From positions 1 to 45,101 of the forward strand of contig JAKSMS010000012.1 of the NCBI GenBank assembly GCA_024400415.1: a stretch of DNA of 45,101 bases. The letters are read 5' to 3'. The stretch is from Bacteroidales bacterium (lineage in GTDB: Bacteria > Bacteroidota > Bacteroidia > Bacteroidales > P3). Made by a program: the position numbers and the translations under genes. Below are positions 41,300-45,101 of this stretch, in pieces. Position 1 is the stretch's first letter; each line of letters starts with the position of its first letter. Under the pieces are notes generated by a model. That model was not told where the DNA came from and did not search any database. It saw only the letters and a program-made list of their open reading frames with translations.

Positions 41300-44200
41300 T
41301 TAGAAATTGTATGACAACGAGAGTCTGATCGTACGTGGGCTTGAGTAGTTCCAAACATTGTTGTTCATATACAGATTGTAAAGATCTCTATAGGAAGTTG
41401 GATCCAAGCAAGAGTTGATCAGAGACTGGGTCTCAGGGTCGGTCAGATAACCATTATCCTCTGGGTTACCAGTAACGGCGAATACTCCAACAACGTTGCG
41501 GATGTTGAATACGTTGTTAACGGTAATAGCAGCGGTGAGGGCGGTCTGACGGTGGCCAACCTGGATAGGCCAGGTCTTGTCGGCAACAGCATTGAAGTAG
41601 AAGCCCCATGGCAGGCGAGCACCACGATAGCTACCTACGATAGTAGCCTGGGTGTTGCTGAACTGCTTGGTGTAAGGACGACCTGACTGAGCAACAGCCA
41701 TGAAGTTGATACCGAAGTTCTCGAGGAGCTTGATGTCCTTGCTTACAAGTTCGCCGTTCTCGTCCTTAACAGTACGCTTGATAACTGGGCCATTGTAGCG
41801 AGAACCGCTGAAGTAGCGGAAGTCAACATTAGCCTTGATCTCATGACGGCGGTCGTCAGCGATAGGATTCAGCATCTTCAGAGTGGTGTAACCTTCCTTG
41901 ATAAGCTCGGTCATAGTAGTGGTGGTAAGACCGGTACCTTCAGCATACTGCAGAGTGTAGTTTGCGTTGATACGGATGTTCTTGGTCTGACGGAGGTCAT
42001 ATGAGAAGGTGAAACCCTTAATGGTTCTGAAGTCGAGGTTGTCATATGAATAGTAGTTAGGGTTAGGATCTGCACCAGCATACTGTACAATCTGGATCAG
42101 GTCGCGGGTCTCCTTGTAGTAAGCAGAGATACCTACTGCGGAAGACTGGTTGAGAGCCTGCTGGAAACCGAGTTCGTAGTTGGTGATACGCTCAGGCTTC
42201 AGGTTAGGATTGCTAGTAGAAGAAGCCTGGGTCATGAACATATAGGAAACATAGTCAGCCTGCCATCCGCTAGAAGGACGACGGGTAATAATGTCGTAGC
42301 TAGCCTTGAACTGTGACTGGTCGCTAACAGGGAAAGAGAATGCGATACGAGGCATCACAACTGGAGCGCAGTAGTAATCCTTGAAAGCATTTACGTCAGC
42401 GGTGTTCTTTTCCTTAGCCAAACGGCCGCTTTCAGTACGGAATGGGGTTGGCTTACCGGAAGTACCAGCAATCTGGCTTGGTGAAGAAACCTCAGTACCC
42501 TTAGCATCATACCATACGTGGGTCTCGTTGTCACGATAACCGAGGATGGTAGGCTTGGTAGCATTTGCGTCATCAACGTAAACTACCCAGTTGTCCTGTG
42601 CATTGTTTGCAAACTGGCCGTTGATTGCGACTGGAGTACCATCAGAATTCTGGGCGTTGTTGCGGATAGCGTTCTGCAGTTCGCCAACGGTCCATGATTC
42701 ATAGAGCAGATAAGGATCTTTCAGTACCCACTGGTTGCCGTCGAAGTAGTCAACACGCACACCAACGTTGAAGATAAGATCCTGGAAGAAGAATTTATCC
42801 TGGATGTAACCAGCAAGATAGGTAGGAGCGAATGCTGGGAGAAGACGGTCCTCGCTGTTGAAGAACTTGTCGAGGCTCCAGCCCTTGCCATTGTAGCGCT
42901 CACCAGTGTGAGTGTAGCCATAGTAAGAAGCAATAGCGTTACCGCTGTTGAGGAACTCGTCGGCAGAGAACATCTTCAGGCCGCAAGCTGCATAATCTTC
43001 TGGAGTATAACGGTCGATATCGAGCCAATCCTTAGCGCCGATGCCACGGCCGGTAGAAGCCAGATAATCGCGGAACTCTTTGTCGAACTGCTTCTGCTGA
43101 TCCTCTTCGAGGATACGGTCGAAGCTAACATAGAGGTCAGAACCCTGCCATGAATAGATAGGATTATTTACATCCATCTGAAGGATATGGGCGTTAGCGT
43201 CCTGACGCATGATGGTCCACAGTGAAGAAGCACCAAGGCCATAGTAGGAATTAGACTGATGGTCGTACTGTACACCGACTTCAAGGTCGTGGCCCTTGAT
43301 CAGAGCAGAAGCCTTAGCCTGCAAATAGATGTACTCGGAATTGCTCATTGCGAATGAGGTGTTCACCAAACCTACATTAGAAATAAGGCTGTAGATAGAT
43401 GAAGGACCATCACCATTGATGAGGCCATAGTACTGACGAATCATGTCGTAGTTGTAGTTCATAGAGCTCAGGATATTGTCAACCTGCTGATTGTTGTGGA
43501 GGCTGATAAGGTAGTTTGCCTTCAGTGGGTTGTAACCATCCTGACCGAAAGTATTCCAATCAATAGTAACAGAATCGTACCAGTTTGACTGTACATAAGC
43601 TGCGCGAGTGATACCGTTATAGTCATAATTGCTCTGAGGCTCGTAGAAAGGAACCTTATCCAACTGGAACTTGCCAATATAACCATACTTAAACACGTCA
43701 TTCAAATTCTTACCGAACTGTTCATTGTATGACCTAGCGGTAGAGCGGTTGTACATGAAGGTAACGTTGAAGAGAACGTTTGAGATAGCAGCAGCTGACT
43801 TAGCTTCTGGAGTAGTAGCGTCGGCGCTCTGCTGCTGGTCTGGGATACGCTGGGTATAGTCAGCAGTGATACCATAAGTCATAGACTCGCTCACGCCGCT
43901 ACCAGCCTGATTCATGTTGAGTGGGAAATATGCAGTAGATGAGCTTGCACCTTTGCTGTAGGCGAACTCACCAGTAAGTTGGAGTCTTGAATACTCTGAG
44001 AAGCTGAAGTCAAGAGCACCCTCAGTAGAGATAGCTACAGAGCTCAGGTTTGGCTTAACAGTGATTTCTTGGAAATCGCTAGCGCGGAGGCTCTCAGCAG
44101 CATAGTTCACACTACCAGTAAGAGGATCGTAAACGATTGGGTTGCGCTCGATCTCAGCAACCTTGTCAGGATTTACAGTCTTATATCTCTTTGAGCGAGG

Positions 44201-45070
44201 ACGATAGTAGCCATCCTTCACATACTGACCCTGGCCAGTGAAACGGAAACCGATGAAAGCACGCTCAGAAATTCCGCCGCCTTCAAGTTTAGTCTTCTTC
44301 TTAGCAACAGGACCGGTCAAGTAAACCATTAAAGTGTTTGCCAGGCGATAGTCAAGATAGGAGTCCCACTTAACAACACCCTTGAACTGGTTGGTTGGGG
44401 GTTTGAGGGTTACAATCTGGGTACCGCCGATAGCCTCACCGATAGAAGCAGGGGTACCACCGAGGATTACCTGGATCTCAGCGATAGCCTCCTTAGGAGG
44501 AGTCACACCAGAGCGCTTAACAACACCACCCTGGATGTTAACCATACCGCCCTCACCACGGGCAGTACCAGTACCGCCATCACTAAATCCTACACCACCG
44601 ACAGCAGCAACGATGCTCTCTACCGAAGTACCGGGCATACGCGCGATATCGTCAGAACTGATACGCTGACCAGATTCTGGTGTACCGATCTCGATCACGG
44701 GAACCTTCTCAACCTCAATCACAACCTCATCGAGGACTGTGGCTGATGGGTTCAGATCAACATTTACTACGGTAAAGCCGGATGACTTAACGTCAACGCC
44801 TGCTCTAACGTACTTCTGGTAGCCAACGAATGATACCTCGATATCATACTTACCTACCGCTAATCCCTTAAGGGTGTATACACCCTCAAAGTCTGTCTGG
44901 GCACCGCCGACTTGCTGGCCATTCTGCTTAGCAATGACGTTCACTAAAGGCATTTCCTCGCCGGTCTTCTTGTCTACAACTTTACCCTTAAGAGTACCTT
45001 GAGCAAGAAGAACACCGTTGACTGCCAATAGGAGCCCGATGGTCATTAGTACTTTTTTGAACATACTCAT
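41300..45070 (-). CDS. TonB-dependent receptor with CarboxypepD_reg-like domain
   Basis: This 1256-residue outer-membrane protein has a signal peptide (MSMFKKVLMTIGLLLAVNGVLLAQ; M3 is an alternative start). A carboxypeptidase-regulatory-like domain (GTLKGKVVDKKTGEEMPLVNV, residues about 25-105) is followed by a plug domain (DDIARMPGTSVESIVAAVGGVGFSDGG; KEAIAEIQVILGGTPASIGEAIGG) and a long barrel ending SLSYNF. Such receptors import ligands using TonB, but not all have SusD partners. None is seen here; instead the next two genes encode a likely type IX cargo and a PorV/PorQ-type barrel. It could be a companion or docking protein for the cargo. Full length; the promoter lies at or beyond the window edge. 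Confidence 0.9.
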   Translation of the reverse strand: MSMFKKVLMTIGLLLAVNGVLLAQGTLKGKVVDKKTGEEMPLVNVIAKQNGQQVGGAQTDFEGVYTLKGLAVGKYDIEVSFVGYQKYVRAGVDVKSSGFTVVNVDLNPSATVLDEVVIEVEKVPVIEIGTPESGQRISSDDIARMPGTSVESIVAAVGGVGFSDGGTGTARGEGGMVNIQGGVVKRSGVTPPKEAIAEIQVILGGTPASIGEAIGGTQIVTLKPPTNQFKGVVKWDSYLDYRLANTLMVYLTGPVAKKKTKLEGGGISERAFIGFRFTGQGQYVKDGYYRPRSKRYKTVNPDKVAEIERNPIVYDPLTGSVNYAAESLRASDFQEITVKPNLSSVAISTEGALDFSFSEYSRLQLTGEFAYSKGASSSTAYFPLNMNQAGSGVSESMTYGITADYTQRIPDQQQSADATTPEAKSAAAISNVLFNVTFMYNRSTARSYNEQFGKNLNDVFKYGYIGKFQLDKVPFYEPQSNYDYNGITRAAYVQSNWYDSVTIDWNTFGQDGYNPLKANYLISLHNNQQVDNILSSMNYNYDMIRQYYGLINGDGPSSIYSLISNVGLVNTSFAMSNSEYIYLQAKASALIKGHDLEVGVQYDHQSNSYYGLGASSLWTIMRQDANAHILQMDVNNPIYSWQGSDLYVSFDRILEEDQQKQFDKEFRDYLASTGRGIGAKDWLDIDRYTPEDYAACGLKMFSADEFLNSGNAIASYYGYTHTGERYNGKGWSLDKFFNSEDRLLPAFAPTYLAGYIQDKFFFQDLIFNVGVRVDYFDGNQWVLKDPYLLYESWTVGELQNAIRNNAQNSDGTPVAINGQFANNAQDNWVVYVDDANATKPTILGYRDNETHVWYDAKGTEVSSPSQIAGTSGKPTPFRTESGRLAKEKNTADVNAFKDYYCAPVVMPRIAFSFPVSDQSQFKASYDIITRRPSSGWQADYVSYMFMTQASSTSNPNLKPERITNYELGFQQALNQSSAVGISAYYKETRDLIQIVQYAGADPNPNYYSYDNLDFRTIKGFTFSYDLRQTKNIRINANYTLQYAEGTGLTTTTMTELIKEGYTTLKMLNPIADDRRHEIKANVDFRYFSGSRYNGPVIKRTVKDENGELVSKDIKLLENFGINFMAVAQSGRPYTKQFSNTQATIVGSYRGARLPWGFYFNAVADKTWPIQVGHRQTALTAAITVNNVFNIRNVVGVFAVTGNPEDNGYLTDPETQSLINSCLDPTSYRDLYNLYMNNNVWNYSSPRTIRLSLSYNF

Positions 45071-45101
45071 TTATATAAAAAGTTAATAATTTGCTTTTTA
45101 T

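Noticed and set aside
1..45101. tRNA, rRNA, CRISPR arrays, transposases or attachment sites
   Set aside because: None was recognised on reading. The only repeat array is the palindrome at 31614-31711, which lacks CRISPR-type spacers.

Overview
The window looks like chromosomal DNA of a Bacteroidales bacterium, probably close to Prevotella. Four things suggest this: genes for type IX secretion (SprA, a PorV/PorQ-type barrel, a possible PorE-like protein); a large TonB-dependent receptor with an N-terminal carboxypeptidase-regulatory-like domain; Bacteroidetes promoters of the form TTTG-N19..22-TAnnTTTG in several gaps; and few Shine-Dalgarno sequences. The genus is inferred. I see no insertion sequence, prophage, CRISPR array, rRNA or tRNA. 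Most genes are on the minus strand.

Region 1 (1-8198). The end of an iron-type alcohol dehydrogenase (+) faces a tightly coupled minus-strand operon across a bidirectional terminator. The operon reads TPR protein, DedA membrane protein, an unlisted 46-residue membrane protein, sufS, recN, M23 peptidase, aroK. Several junctions overlap by 1 or 4 bases.

Region 2 (8199-21369). A beta-helix lipoprotein gene, ruvA and the giant sprA (2373 aa, the type IX outer-membrane translocon) form one unit. Next come a small membrane protein, panC and an M64 metallopeptidase ending at a clear terminator, then aroQ and a Sua5/YciO-family threonylcarbamoyl-AMP synthase gene.

Region 3 (21427-31861). gdhA is monocistronic with its own promoter and terminator. 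A six-gene unit follows: YitT-family protein, DUF922-like/barrel protein, GT4 glycosyltransferase, small secreted protein, a TPR/PD40/OmpA protein resembling PorE, and an alpha/beta hydrolase. An HD-domain protein gene lies upstream of it. The gap between the HD gene and the divergent lipoprotein gene holds a 98-base near-perfect palindrome made of repeated TGTGCTATAT units.

Region 4 (31862-35231). A lipocalin-like lipoprotein (+) converges on an outer-membrane protein (-). That gene and purM-HIT (+) are driven by two interlocked divergent promoters. greA (-) follows.

Region 5 (35279-45101). A three-gene operon encodes a TonB-dependent receptor, a 1609-residue secreted protein with a type IX sorting-like C-terminal domain, and a PorV/PorQ-family barrel. 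Together with sprA and the PorE-like gene this suggests a surface-display module: SprA is the channel, PorV-type barrels shuttle cargo, and the large protein is a cargo that may act with its receptor.
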